Shown: positions 17,982 through 26,752 of the stretch, piece after piece
How positions within the stretch are numbered: position 1 is the first letter of the stretch
How the letters are laid out: each line of letters begins with the position of its first letter
NCBI RefSeq assembly: GCF_022436485.1
Contig: NZ_JAKUDO010000001.1
Span: 1,612,001 to 1,676,000 of the forward strand
DNA: 64,000 nt
Source: Agrococcus sp. ARC_14
GTDB taxonomy: Bacteria > Actinomycetota > Actinomycetes > Actinomycetales > Microbacteriaceae
Reading direction: 5' to 3'
Notes under the pieces: model-generated
Databases searched by the model: none
The model's input: the letters and a program-made list of their open reading frames with translations, nothing else
What the model was told of the DNA's origin: nothing
Made by a program: the position numbers and the translations under genes

Positions 17982-19070
17982 ATGGCATCGACACTGGACG
18001 CCCGCGCCGCGCGCGACGCGAAGCTAGACGAGCTGCACGAGAAGCTGACCGCGGCGGTCGAGTCGCTGGTGACGGGCGACCACTGGCGGCAGGCGCTGGC
18101 CTTCGCAGCGCGTTTCCGCAGCCGATCATTCAACAACACGCTGCTGATCTGGGTGCAGCACCAGGCGGCATTCGACGCAGGCCGGGTGCCGGAACCGTTT
18201 CCGACTCTGGTCGCCGGCTACCGCCAGTGGCAGGGAGTCGGCCGACAGGTGGTGAAGGGCCAAGCCGGGTACATGATCTTCGCGCCGGTGACGGGTCGGT
18301 TTGCTACGACGACACCTGGCGATGCAGGCTCGTGGCGACGGTTGGGGCCGCGGGAGAAGCCGAAGGCGGGCGAGGTCGTGCGCTCGCGGATGATCGGCGC
18401 GCGACCCGCCTACGTGTGGGATGCATCCCAGACCGACGGCGACCCGCTGCCGACCCTGCCCTCGCCGGTATTGCTGGAAGGTGAGGCTGCATCTGGCCTG
18501 TGGGACGGGCTCGCGGGACAGATTCGCGGTGCAGGGTTCGAGGTGCTGTGGGTGCCGCACGAGGGGATGATGTCGGGGGCGAACGGCCTCACCGACTACA
18601 AGGCACGCACGGTCGCGGTCCGGGAGAACATGGACCCCGCCGCTCAGGTCAAGACACTCGCGCACGAGCTGGCGCACGTGCTGATGCACGATCCCGACGA
18701 CGACGACGTCCGACAGCACCGCGGCATCCGCGAGGTCGAGGCCGAAAGCGTCGCGCTGATGATCGGTGCCGCGCACGGCATGGACACCACCGGGTACACG
18801 ATCCCGTACGTCTCCACCTGGGCCGCCAGGGTAGACGGCCAAGAGCCCGCCAACGTGGTTCAAGCGACCGGCGAACGCGTGCGAAAGACCGTGCTGGCGA
18901 TCCTCGACCAGCTCGACACACCCCAGGTGGGCGACGGCACCCCGCCCGGACTCGAACGTGACGCCGCGGTGCGTTCACCCGCGAGGCCCACGCAGGCGGC
19001 CACGGTGTCGTCGTTGGCTGAATCGGACCGTCCCTCAGGGGTGCCGGTGCTGGCAGGGCGGGAGCTGTGA
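17982..19070 (+). CDS. ArdC-like antirestriction protein with metallopeptidase domain
   Basis: 362 aa from ATG 17982 with GGAGG just upstream; an upstream in-frame ATG at 17883 is less likely. The N-terminal part (about 10-110) matches the ArdC ssDNA-binding domain: FRSRSFNNTLLIWVQ and YRQWQGVGRQVVKGQ. The C-terminal part has HELAH at 228-232 and a REVEAES helix for the third zinc ligand. ArdC of plasmid pSA protects incoming single-stranded DNA from host restriction. As the first gene of the transfer operon it is placed to act early in a new host, and the operator array lies directly upstream. Confidence 0.85.
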   Translation: MASTLDARAARDAKLDELHEKLTAAVESLVTGDHWRQALAFAARFRSRSFNNTLLIWVQHQAAFDAGRVPEPFPTLVAGYRQWQGVGRQVVKGQAGYMIFAPVTGRFATTTPGDAGSWRRLGPREKPKAGEVVRSRMIGARPAYVWDASQTDGDPLPTLPSPVLLEGEAASGLWDGLAGQIRGAGFEVLWVPHEGMMSGANGLTDYKARTVAVRENMDPAAQVKTLAHELAHVLMHDPDDDDVRQHRGIREVEAESVALMIGAAHGMDTTGYTIPYVSTWAARVDGQEPANVVQATGERVRKTVLAILDQLDTPQVGDGTPPGLERDAAVRSPARPTQAATVSSLAESDRPSGVPVLAGREL

Positions 19071-20017
19071 TGACCGAGCCGCCGGATTTCACCAGGGCGC
19101 TGCTCCGCGCAAGTGGAGCAGCGACGCTGGCGGTCGCCGCCCGCAATCTGGCGCTGGCAGGAGTGCCGGTGTTTCCGTGCGCGCCGGATGGGAAACAGCC
19201 GATCACCCCGCACGGGTTCCGCGACGCGACCACCCGCGTGGCGGAGGTCGCGACGTGGTGGTCGCGGACCCCCGAGGCGAACCTGGGTGTCCCGACCGGC
19301 GGCACCTCCGGGATGGTCGTGGTGGATGTCGACGTGCATGGCCGCGCCGATGGGCGGATCGCGTTCGACCGCGCCAACCGCGCTGGACTGGTCGGCGGAT
19401 GGGCGCTTCTGGTGCGGACTCCGTCGGGAGGGTTGCACGCCTTCTACGCTGCGACGCCGGGCGTCGAACAACGGTCGTGGCAGGCTGCCGCTGCCGGTGT
19501 CGATTTCCGGGGTGACGGCGGCTACATCATCGTGCCGCCCTCGGAGCGGGTCATCGACGACGTGCCGACTCGATACGAAGTGGTGAGGGCCAGCGCTGAT
19601 CGCGCCAATGTTGATGCGGCCGGGCTGCGAGAGTTCCTTGATCCTCGCCTCGAACCCGCCACCCTTCGCACGGGCGTCGAGGTCCAAGGGACCGATGTTG
19701 CGCGACTGGCGGCATGGGTCGCCGGGCGGGGTGAGGGCGAACGGAACCGAAGCCTGTTCTGGGCGGCATGCCGCCTCGCGGAGAACGGCGTACCCACCTC
19801 CGATGCGCTCGATGTCCTCACCACTGCCGCAAGCCAAGCAGGGCTCAGCGAGCGAGAGATCACCACGACGGTGCGCTCCGCCTATCGCCTCGTTCCGCCC
19901 GCACCCCGTTCGCCGTCGCATCCGGACCCGCCGACAAGTGGCGTGCGTTCGGCGGGGTGGTTCGAGCGGCAACGCAACCCGCCGCCGGTCGCGTCCCAGC
20001 GAGGGCGGGACTTGTGA
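19070..20017 (+). CDS. bifunctional DNA primase/polymerase (prim-pol)
   Basis: 315 aa from ATG 19070, in TGATG overlap with the ardC stop; GTG 19067 is also in frame. Residues 20-190 form the prim-pol catalytic domain: GVPVFPCAPDGKQPIT, then VVVDVDVHG supplying the metal-binding acidic pair, the PSGGLHAFY motif and the FRGDGGYIIVPPS motif. The C-terminal part (about 220-295) resembles the primase C-terminal helical domain. It likely primes complementary-strand synthesis of the transferred or circular ICE. No helicase domain is attached. Confidence 0.88.
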   Translation: MTEPPDFTRALLRASGAATLAVAARNLALAGVPVFPCAPDGKQPITPHGFRDATTRVAEVATWWSRTPEANLGVPTGGTSGMVVVDVDVHGRADGRIAFDRANRAGLVGGWALLVRTPSGGLHAFYAATPGVEQRSWQAAAAGVDFRGDGGYIIVPPSERVIDDVPTRYEVVRASADRANVDAAGLREFLDPRLEPATLRTGVEVQGTDVARLAAWVAGRGEGERNRSLFWAACRLAENGVPTSDALDVLTTAASQAGLSEREITTTVRSAYRLVPPAPRSPSHPDPPTSGVRSAGWFERQRNPPPVASQRGRDL

Positions 20018-20703
20018 TGCGCGCCGCGGATGGGCGAAGGTGGGCGGTCGTGACGGCGGCGGCCGGGACGGTGTTCATCGCCGCCGGCGCGTTCTGGCTG
20101 TCGTTCACGTCGCTGGCCGACCTCGCCGCCCGCTCGGGGATCGGCGCCGGGCAGGCGTGGGCCTGGCCGCTGATCGTGGACGGCATCATCGTCGTCGCTA
20201 CGGTCGCCGTCGTCGCACTGGCCGGGCAACGTTCTGCCTGGTACCCGTGGGCTCTCCTGGTCGGCGGCGCCCTCGTCTCGGTTACCGCCAACGCCATCCA
20301 CGCCGTCGTTGCCGCGGACGCCGACGTACCGGGCGTGCTCGCGGCCTCCGTCGCGGCAGTGCCGCCCGTCGTGCTGCTCGCCATCACCCACTTGACCGTG
20401 ATCCTCACTCGACCAGCCGGAACCGACACCGACCGACCCGCTGGTGCGTCGTTCTCGACGGTCATTGCGGATGCCTTGCCGGCGCTACCAACTGCTGATC
20501 CACAACCGCCTGCTCGCGGCGCGACGGCGACGGTCGTGGATCGCAGAGCTCTGGGGTCGGAGTTGCGCGAGGCGGGTTGGTCGAACAAGCGGATCGCCCG
20601 CGAACTCGGAGTGCATCCCTCGACGGTCGGCCGCTGGTTCGCCATCGCGCACCTGGCTGACACCAACGACACCTCCGACGAGCGGAAAGAGACAACCCCA
20701 TGA
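20017..20703 (+). CDS. DUF2637 membrane protein with C-terminal helix-turn-helix
   Basis: 228 aa from ATG 20017, overlapping the primase stop by one base. Four hydrophobic spans lie in residues 8-130, in the DUF2637 pattern with GQAWAWPLIVDGIIVVATV. The C-terminal 60 residues hold a homeodomain-like HTH: LREAGWSNKRIARELGVHPSTVGRW. Proteins of this build are common in actinobacterial mobile elements and in Streptomyces conjugative plasmids (SpdB-like). Membrane placement plus a DNA-binding tail suggests it tethers element DNA to the membrane or helps intramycelial spread (inference). Confidence 0.85.
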   Translation: MRAADGRRWAVVTAAAGTVFIAAGAFWLSFTSLADLAARSGIGAGQAWAWPLIVDGIIVVATVAVVALAGQRSAWYPWALLVGGALVSVTANAIHAVVAADADVPGVLAASVAAVPPVVLLAITHLTVILTRPAGTDTDRPAGASFSTVIADALPALPTADPQPPARGATATVVDRRALGSELREAGWSNKRIARELGVHPSTVGRWFAIAHLADTNDTSDERKETTP

Positions 20704-21104
20704 ACACCGCCGACACCCCGCAGCAGAATGGCGCCACTGAGCCCGATCTGGCTCGTCAGGTACCCCACGAGCCGCGCGAGCGTCACGAATCCGTCGAGGC
20801 AACGAGCACTCCGGAGGCGGTACGGGTTGCGCAGGTCGCCCGTGACGACAAGCATCACGCGATCGTTCGCGGCAGGGGCGTGGAGTGGGTGCGCCCGACC
20901 GACTTGATCGCTCGTCACTCGGCGCACGCGGCCGGTCGAGGTCTCGACTTCCAGGCCGAATTGGCGCGCCGCACCCGGACCCCGATTGGTGCCGGAGCAC
21001 GTCGTCTCGGGGATCGTCCCCGCCGGTTGCCGCCGATCTCGGCGTTCGGGCGCAGCAGCGCACCCTCGTCTCAGCCGTCCCGGCCCGGGGTCTCGATGAG
21101 CTGA
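20700..21104 (+). CDS. conserved ICE-associated protein, unknown function
   Basis: 134 aa; the ATG overlaps the DUF2637 stop by 4 bases. No known domain recognised. The central block GRGVEWVRPTDLIARHS, then GRGLDFQAELARRTR, is of a kind I recall in actinobacterial ICEs next to DUF2637 and primase genes. The N-terminal 45 residues look disordered and acidic, and the C-terminus is basic and Pro/Ser-rich. It is probably a DNA-handling accessory; no enzymatic motif is seen. Confidence 0.75.
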   Translation: MNTADTPQQNGATEPDLARQVPHEPRERHESVEATSTPEAVRVAQVARDDKHHAIVRGRGVEWVRPTDLIARHSAHAAGRGLDFQAELARRTRTPIGAGARRLGDRPRRLPPISAFGRSSAPSSQPSRPGVSMS

Positions 21105-21166
21105 CGGTGGTGACAGGTCATGGCCCCGCCGGCATCGGCAAGCAGGACGCACTCGTGGGAGCGAGT

Positions 21167-21179
21167 GCGCACCTGCCTG
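21167..21179 (+). promoter_or_regulatory. recurrent junction motif, copy A (GCGCACCTGCCTG)
   Basis: Lies in the gap between 21104 and the GTG at 21198. The segment ACCTgCCTG can pair with the following CAGGAGGT, which is the ribosome-binding site, leaving a 3-base loop. Related copies are at 23109, 26686, 30834 and 35531. Confidence 0.6.
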
Positions 21180-21197
21180 TCAGGAGGTACCGACACC

Positions 21198-22091
21198 GTG
21201 ACCACATCCACCAGCACCAGCACCAGCACCGAGCAGACGGCCCACAGGCCTGAGGACTTCACCACCAGCGAAGGCCTTCGTGCCCTGCTCAACCGTCTTT
21301 ACGTGGGAGGCGAGGACGCCTGGGTTCACGACCCGGTGGCACGCGACCTGATGGAGTTCGCCGCCGACAAGTACCGAGCCCTGGCACGCAAGCACAAGCT
21401 CGACACCTGGGAGGCGGTCGCTGCCGCATTCGACGCGATGCGGTACCGCTCGACCCGCGAAGCCAACGATCCGTGGGCGATCATCACCCACGCCGTCCGG
21501 ATCACCTGCGTCTACGAGGAACGTGCCCAAGGCCTGCTCTGCTCGGTACACCAGGCCCGCCGCGCGCACGTCTCGGCGTTCCACGACCCCGAAAGGTTTT
21601 CAGAACGCGACACCGCGCTTACCGACTACCATCCCGCGTTCCACAGCACCGACGCCCATCCCAGCGACTTCGACGCTGGGCCGCGCGAGGGTCTCGGCTC
21701 GGCCCAGGCCTGCATGTCCGCCGGCTCGGCGGCCGAGGACGCCATCGCGATGTTGTGCCTGCTCAACTGGCCGCCCGACGCTGCCCGGGCGTCGGTGGAG
21801 CACGTGTGTGGCGCGTTGATGAAGGCCGGCACACGTCAATCCGCCTACGAGGCGCTACGCCGGGACCGTCACGCGCGGGCACTGCTCGATCTGCCGCGCC
21901 GCTCCTGGACCGCCCTGCTCAAGGCACTGCTCGGCAACCCGCACCCGGCGTACGCGGCGACCAGGAGCGGACGAGGCGTCCTGCTGCGACTACTGCTCGG
22001 CGAGACCCTCGACCTGCTGTTGCGCGACGACGATCTGATCCTCGCCCTCGCACTGGCCGCGCCGAGCGGCGGAGGCGGTGAGGCGTCGTGA
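21198..22091 (+). CDS. conserved ICE-associated protein, unknown function
   Basis: 297 aa from GTG 21198, which is preceded by AGGAGGT at seven bases; an upstream in-frame ATG (21120) would put the ribosome site inside the gene. After a Thr/Ser-rich start the protein is helical, with DAWVHDPVARDLMEFAADKY and EANDPWAIITHAVRITCVYEERAQGLL blocks, and a Leu-rich C-terminus LLRLLLGETLDLLLRDDD. No catalytic motif recognised. Its position ahead of parB, overlapping it by 4 bases, links it to element maintenance. Confidence 0.75.
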   Translation: MTTSTSTSTSTEQTAHRPEDFTTSEGLRALLNRLYVGGEDAWVHDPVARDLMEFAADKYRALARKHKLDTWEAVAAAFDAMRYRSTREANDPWAIITHAVRITCVYEERAQGLLCSVHQARRAHVSAFHDPERFSERDTALTDYHPAFHSTDAHPSDFDAGPREGLGSAQACMSAGSAAEDAIAMLCLLNWPPDAARASVEHVCGALMKAGTRQSAYEALRRDRHARALLDLPRRSWTALLKALLGNPHPAYAATRSGRGVLLRLLLGETLDLLLRDDDLILALALAAPSGGGGEAS

Positions 22092-23089
22092 CCGAGCCAC
22101 AGATCGGCAGCATCCAACTCGACCGGGCCGTCGATTCGATCATCGTGGGGCACCGACACCGCGCCGACCTCGGCGACATCGACGCGTTGGCCGCGTCCAT
22201 CGAACGCGACGGACTGCTGCAACCCCTCACGATCACCATCGATGGCGTGCTCGTATGCGGGGCACGTCGCCTCGCCGCGATCAAGAGGCTCGGCTGGCGC
22301 ACCGTCAACGTGTGGGTACGCAGCGGCCTGTCCGACCGGCTCGGGCAACTCTTCGCCGAGCAGGACGACAACGTGCTCCACAAGCCCTACACCCAGCTCG
22401 AAGCCGCTGGCTTGTACCGCGAACTCAAGCGGGTCATGGCCGAAGACGCCGCCCGACGCCAGACCGCCACACAGTTCAGCAGCGAGAACCAGCCAGGGAT
22501 AAACGGTGCGGGAAAATTTCCCACACCGTCACGCACCCCGCACGGACGTGCCCACGAACAGGCCGCCGCGATGGTCCCCGGAGGAGCGTCCTACAAGACG
22601 ATGGACAAGATCGGCTACCTCGAAGACGTCGCCAACGACCCCGCTCAACCCGAGACGCTGCGCACCGAGGCCGCCGCTGGGCTGGAGCGGATCGAGGCCG
22701 GCGATCCGGTGCATTCGATCTATCAAGCGATCCGCGAGGCCGATGCCATTGCCCGTCAGCGCCTCGAGGCCGAGCTTCAGGCTCGCGCTGAGGCGGCCGT
22801 GGCCCACGCGAAGTCGGTCAAGAAGGGCAAGCGGACGCCGCCACGGCTACTGCCCATCGTCGCCAACGAGGGTCAGCCGGTGCGATACCCAGTGCGCGCG
22901 TTCATCCAGACCTGGGGCGAGCTGACCAACTGGTGGACCCACTACGACACCGACGCACTGGCCAACGAGCTGACCCAAGGGCAGTTCGAGAGCTTCCTCG
23001 AAACAGCTGAAGGCACCGCCCGGGTCGCCGACGAACTCCGTTCAGCTCGCCAAGCCACGGGTGAAGGCCCACACCTGCGCGCACTCTGA
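22088..23089 (+). CDS. ParB-like nuclease-fold partition protein
   Basis: 333 aa; the GTG start overlaps the previous stop by 4 bases. The N-terminal ParB domain is clear: HRADLGDIDALAASIERDGLLQPLTI, then CGARRLAAIKRLGWRTVNVW with the GxRR box, then EQDDNVLHKPYTQLE. A central HTH-like stretch HEQAAAMVPGGASYKTMDKIGYL follows, with a long helical C-terminus. No ParA is seen in the window. It may stabilise the excised circle or regulate transfer genes; CTP use by the GxRR box is known for ParB but not shown here. Confidence 0.85.
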   Translation: MTEPQIGSIQLDRAVDSIIVGHRHRADLGDIDALAASIERDGLLQPLTITIDGVLVCGARRLAAIKRLGWRTVNVWVRSGLSDRLGQLFAEQDDNVLHKPYTQLEAAGLYRELKRVMAEDAARRQTATQFSSENQPGINGAGKFPTPSRTPHGRAHEQAAAMVPGGASYKTMDKIGYLEDVANDPAQPETLRTEAAAGLERIEAGDPVHSIYQAIREADAIARQRLEAELQARAEAAVAHAKSVKKGKRTPPRLLPIVANEGQPVRYPVRAFIQTWGELTNWWTHYDTDALANELTQGQFESFLETAEGTARVADELRSARQATGEGPHLRAL

Positions 23090-23108
23090 CCGAGGGCGGA
23101 TGCCGGGT

Positions 23109-23120
23109 GCGCACCTGCTC
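23109..23120 (+). promoter_or_regulatory. recurrent junction motif, copy B (GCGCACCTGCTC)
   Basis: Fourteen bases before the probable ATG at 23124. Unlike copies A and E, no Shine-Dalgarno sequence that it could pair with is visible, and if the downstream gene starts at 23100 or 23061 this copy would be coding. Confidence 0.45.
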
Positions 23121-23123
23121 AGC

Positions 23124-23813
23124 ATGAGCCCTGCAGCCTCTGATCCCCGTACTCGACGACGCACCGTTGCACTCATCGCCGCCGGCGTCGTGCTGCTGCT
23201 CCTCGCCGGAGTCGGCATCTACGGACTCCTCACAGGCCCACGCACAACGCTGAACACCGACCCGGACTCGGAGCCTGGCCGGGCCGCCACGACACCAACC
23301 TCGCCGCCAACCGCGCCCAAGCCGCCGCACGTTGCTTCCGTCCCGCGCTCCGCCGATCCAGAGACCTTCGCTCAAGGCGTCGCCGCCACGCTGTTCGCCT
23401 GGGACACCGCCTCAGGTCGGTGGCCGCTCGACTACACCTCGGCGATCCTCGCGGTCGGTGACCCCAGCGGAGACGAACAAGCCGGGCTCGCCTCCGATGT
23501 CGCCGCGTACCTGCCGAACCGGGAGGCTTGGATCGAGCTGCGGCAGTACGCCACCCGCCAGCACCTCACCATCGACGCTGCACACGTTCCCGCAGCCTGG
23601 GCCGACGCGGTAGAGCAGGCGCAACCGGGGCAACTCGCGCCAGGCACGACCGCCATCACGATCGAGGGCACCCGCCACCGCGCAGGGGTATGGAACGGCC
23701 AATCGGTCACCAGCGAGCATCCCGTGGCCTTCACCGTGTTCGTCGTCTGCGCACCGACCTATCCCACCTGCCATCTGCTTCGGCTCTCGCAGCTCGACAA
23801 TCCGCTGCGCTGA
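23124..23813 (+). CDS. single-pass membrane protein of the transfer region (VirB8/TcpC-like position)
   Basis: 229 aa from ATG 23124; in-frame alternatives are ATG 23100 and GTG 23061, none with an ideal ribosome site. A short basic N-terminus (RTRRRT) is followed by one membrane span, VALIAAGVVLLLLAGVGIYG. A Pro/Thr-rich linker and an extracytoplasmic alpha/beta domain with CAPTYPTCHLLRL near the end follow. The layout and location resemble VirB8/TcpC proteins, but no sequence motif proves this. It is followed 12 bases later by the cell-wall hydrolase. Confidence 0.7.
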   Translation: MSPAASDPRTRRRTVALIAAGVVLLLLAGVGIYGLLTGPRTTLNTDPDSEPGRAATTPTSPPTAPKPPHVASVPRSADPETFAQGVAATLFAWDTASGRWPLDYTSAILAVGDPSGDEQAGLASDVAAYLPNREAWIELRQYATRQHLTIDAAHVPAAWADAVEQAQPGQLAPGTTAITIEGTRHRAGVWNGQSVTSEHPVAFTVFVVCAPTYPTCHLLRLSQLDNPLR

Positions 23814-23825
23814 AGGGATGGCGTC

Positions 23826-25436
23826 GTGTTCCGCAAAGTCGCCTTCGCAGCACTGGCGCTGCTGTTCTTCGGACCCGCCGCAGGACTGCTCAGCATCGGA
23901 GTGCTGATGAACCCCGCCGCCGCCCACTGCGCCACACCGAGCGGCGCTTTTGCTCTTGGCCCTGTCCCGGATTCGCTCACCGCAACCACCGCGGACGGCG
24001 AGACCTTCACCCTGGGCCGTCAGCAGCTCACGCACGCCGCAACGATCATCACCATCGGCGACGGCGTCGACGACGTAGGCCGGCTGGGAGTCAAGATCGC
24101 GCTGATGGCCGCCCTCACCGAGTCCACACTGCGCATGCTCACCAACACCGGCGCCTACCCCGAGTCCGCGAAGTACCCGAACGACGGCAACGGTGGCGAC
24201 TACGACTCGCTCGGGCTGTTCCAGATGCGACCGCAATCGGGATGGGGCACCGTCGCCGAACTCATGGACCCCACCTACCAGGCCCGAGCGTTCTTCGGCG
24301 GACCGACCGGGCCGAACTATCCCTCGCCTCGCGGCCTGCTCGACCTCCCGGGCTGGCAACAGATGGACCCCGGCGAAGCCGCTCAAGCCGTCGAGGTCTC
24401 CGCCTACCCAGATCGATACCGCAACTACGCACCCGTCGCCGACAGCATCCTCACCGCCCTCACCAACGGCGGCGGCACCGCTCTGGGCGTCGGTGGCCCA
24501 GCATCTTCGTCGTCGCGGGTGGTGTTCCCGCTGCCCGAGGGCACCTGGGTGCTGTCCTCGCCGTTCGGGATGCGCGTGCACCCGATCACCGGCGAACGGA
24601 AACTACACACCGGCACCGACCTCGCAGCAGCCGACGGTACACCGATCCTCGCCGCCGCTGACGGAACTGTCACCGTCGCGGAGTTCTCCGGCTGGTACGG
24701 CGGTCTCATCGTCATCGAGCACGCCATCGACGGCCAGACCGTCGCGACCGCCTACGCGCACATGTGGCAGACCGGCATCTACGTCCGCGCTGGCGACCGG
24801 GTGAGCGCCGGGCAACACATCGGCGATGTGGGCTCCTCCGGCATGAGCACCGGCGCACATCTCCACTTCGAGGTCCGGCCCGGCGGCACCAACGGCGAGG
24901 CCATCGACGCCGCAGCCTGGCTCAACCAGCACGGCGCCGCGAACCTCCCCACCGCGACCAGCGGATCACCGGCCGCTTGCAACAACGGCACTGCCGGCGC
25001 GCCGATCGGCGTCGATGGAGACCCCGACCGGCTCGTCGACGATCCCACCAGCTCAGGGCAGGTCACCGCCCGCCTGCTCCACCTCTACCAACAGACCCTC
25101 ACTGCGTTCCCCGACACCGGCTGGGGCTGCTACTCACCCCGGCCCGGCACCGAGTCCGAGCACCCCCTCGGACGCGCCTGCGACATCGCCTTCGGCAACC
25201 AGATCGGACAACGCCCCACCGCGGTGCAACTCTACGCAGGCTGGAAGCTCACGCACTGGATGAAGGACAACGCCCAGGTCTTGGGGGTTCAGTACCTCAT
25301 CTGGCAAGGCCAGATCTGGTCCGTCGACCGCGACGCAGACGGCTGGCGACCCTACAGCGGCGGCGGCATGCACGACCCCGCCTCGATCACCGGAGGCCAC
25401 TACGACCACCTCCACGTCACCGTGAAAGGCGGGTGA
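23826..25436 (+). CDS. three-domain cell-wall hydrolase of the conjugation machinery (lysozyme-like, M23, M15-like)
   Basis: 536 aa, GTG start with AAGGGATGG upstream. An N-terminal signal or anchor segment (VAFAALALLFFGPAAGLL) is followed by a transglycosylase-like domain: ALTESTLRML with the candidate catalytic Glu, and YDSLGLFQMRPQ. Next comes an M23 endopeptidase with LHTGTD and HLHFEV metal-binding motifs, about residues 240-380. The C-terminal domain has EHPLGRACDIAFG and GHYDHLHV, typical of ARB_07466/M15-like peptidases. It opens peptidoglycan for the transfer channel. Combining glycan and two peptide-cleaving modules in one chain is notable. Confidence 0.88.
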   Translation: MFRKVAFAALALLFFGPAAGLLSIGVLMNPAAAHCATPSGAFALGPVPDSLTATTADGETFTLGRQQLTHAATIITIGDGVDDVGRLGVKIALMAALTESTLRMLTNTGAYPESAKYPNDGNGGDYDSLGLFQMRPQSGWGTVAELMDPTYQARAFFGGPTGPNYPSPRGLLDLPGWQQMDPGEAAQAVEVSAYPDRYRNYAPVADSILTALTNGGGTALGVGGPASSSSRVVFPLPEGTWVLSSPFGMRVHPITGERKLHTGTDLAAADGTPILAAADGTVTVAEFSGWYGGLIVIEHAIDGQTVATAYAHMWQTGIYVRAGDRVSAGQHIGDVGSSGMSTGAHLHFEVRPGGTNGEAIDAAAWLNQHGAANLPTATSGSPAACNNGTAGAPIGVDGDPDRLVDDPTSSGQVTARLLHLYQQTLTAFPDTGWGCYSPRPGTESEHPLGRACDIAFGNQIGQRPTAVQLYAGWKLTHWMKDNAQVLGVQYLIWQGQIWSVDRDADGWRPYSGGGMHDPASITGGHYDHLHVTVKGG

Positions 25437-25442
25437 TCGACC

Positions 25443-25709
25443 ATGGGCGTGTTCCCCGACTTCGACGGCCTCGGCGGCATCGGAGACCTCCGCGCGGTAG
25501 TCGGCGCACTCTTGACGTTCGTTCTCATCGTCGCCGTCTTGATGCTGATTCTGTCCGCGATCGTCTGGGCCATCGCGACGGCCCACGGCAACTACGCGGC
25601 CGCCAGCAAGGGCCGAACGGGCGTCCTCGTCGCACTCGGTGCCGCAGCGCTCGCCGGAGGTGGCGTGGCCTGGATGAACTGGCTACTCACAGTCGGATCG
25701 AGCTTGTAG
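25443..25709 (+). CDS. DUF6112 small membrane protein (first copy)
   Basis: 88 aa with two membrane spans (about 18-46 and 60-82) joined by a short loop ATAHGNYAAASKGRTG. Such small two-span proteins occupy the place of VirB2-type pilin subunits in actinobacterial type IV-like systems; that role is inferred. It is seven bases after the hydrolase stop. A second, clearly related copy follows at 26753 on the other side of a cargo gene. Confidence 0.8.
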   Translation: MGVFPDFDGLGGIGDLRAVVGALLTFVLIVAVLMLILSAIVWAIATAHGNYAAASKGRTGVLVALGAAALAGGGVAWMNWLLTVGSSL

Positions 25710-25723
25710 CTGGAAGGTTGGCG

Positions 25724-26590
25724 TCATTGGTCCGAATCCTCCACCTCGGCGCTCGCTGTCTCGCACCGATCAAGCAACCGCGCGAAGTAGCTATAGGCCC
25801 CGAGGCGCTCCATTGCCTCTTGCTCAGACAGCTCGGTGCGCGTGTGCGTTGTCACGTTGCGGACTGTGAGGTTCAGACCGGTGGCCAGCGCGTTGAGGGC
25901 TTTTCCAAGCGGTTCGAGGCCACCGCGCATGCTCCTCACCGTCTTGTCGTCCGACGCTCCCGGCCAGTTGAGCTTCGGCTTGCCCGGTTCGGGTGCACCT
26001 GGTGAGAGCGTCTGCTGCCAGAAGACAGTGTCATCGACATCGTTTCTGCCGAGCCGCTCCTTCCAGTGGACCGTGAGGCCCTCGGCCGCCTCGCGAACTG
26101 CCACTCGGTACTGATGCATCGTCCAATGTGCGGACGCGCCCGCCCAGACCACCGGGTGAAACTGCGCGGGCGCGAAAGTCGGTAGCTCAGAGTCCGTGCG
26201 CGACTCTGCATCGACGATCATTGCGTCCAGCCTGCCCTTGACATTGGCGGTCGTCGTACGAATGTCTCGAGGCGCGATCGGAGCCTTGGGAGCGGCCATG
26301 AACGACCAGTTGGAGATCGGGTCGATCACTCCGATGCCCGCAATCGCAATATAGGCACCGCTTACCGACACTGCGCTCGCTGCCAAGCCGGCTGCCTCCG
26401 CAACACCGAGTTCGAGGCGTTGGACCTCGTTCTGATCCTGGCCTTCCTTAGTCCACACAGTCGGAAAGAGGCCGCGTGCAGACATGTGATCTGACTCGAC
26501 CTGAGTGCTCATCCAGGCGTTGAACGCTTCCTCGAACTTCTCGACAGCGGCGCGTAAACGCCGGAGATAGTCCACCCCGTACTGACTCAT
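25724..26590 (-). CDS. TIGR02391/HEPN-type protein, probable defence cargo on the opposite strand
   Basis: 288 aa from ATG 26590; the frame is open further upstream but would run through the next transfer gene. The C-terminal 90 residues match TIGR02391 (Ymh-like): DDTVFWQQTLSPG, NWPGASDDKTVRSMRGGLEPLG, then VRNVTTHT with Arg244 and His249 in the R-x4-H arrangement of HEPN ribonucleases, then MERLGAYSYFARLLDRC. The N-terminal half has hydrophobic helices around AAGLAASAVSVSGAYIAIAG. The base composition looks less GC-rich than its neighbours. It probably cleaves RNA when triggered (family inference), as abortive-infection or toxin cargo. Confidence 0.75.
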   Translation of the reverse strand: MSQYGVDYLRRLRAAVEKFEEAFNAWMSTQVESDHMSARGLFPTVWTKEGQDQNEVQRLELGVAEAAGLAASAVSVSGAYIAIAGIGVIDPISNWSFMAAPKAPIAPRDIRTTTANVKGRLDAMIVDAESRTDSELPTFAPAQFHPVVWAGASAHWTMHQYRVAVREAAEGLTVHWKERLGRNDVDDTVFWQQTLSPGAPEPGKPKLNWPGASDDKTVRSMRGGLEPLGKALNALATGLNLTVRNVTTHTRTELSEQEAMERLGAYSYFARLLDRCETASAEVEDSDQ

Positions 26591-26685
26591 CTTGCTTGCA
26601 CCCCTCGATCCGGCGACCCCGTTCGGGCGAGCGACGCACAGACACCTCAAGGCTAGGGGGACCACCGACGAGGACGGTGACGAGG

Positions 26686-26696
26686 GCGCACCTGTC
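26686..26696 (+). promoter_or_regulatory. recurrent junction motif, copy C (GCGCACCTGTC)
   Basis: In the 162-bp divergent gap between the HEPN cargo gene and the second DUF6112 gene. The ribosome site AAGGAGAT is about 45 bases further on. The match is GCGCACCTG followed by TC rather than CC. Confidence 0.5.
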
Positions 26697-26752
26697 GCGT
26701 GTACCCGTTTGCGAGTTCGCAGGCGGGACGCTCGTCGCCAAGGAGATCCACC

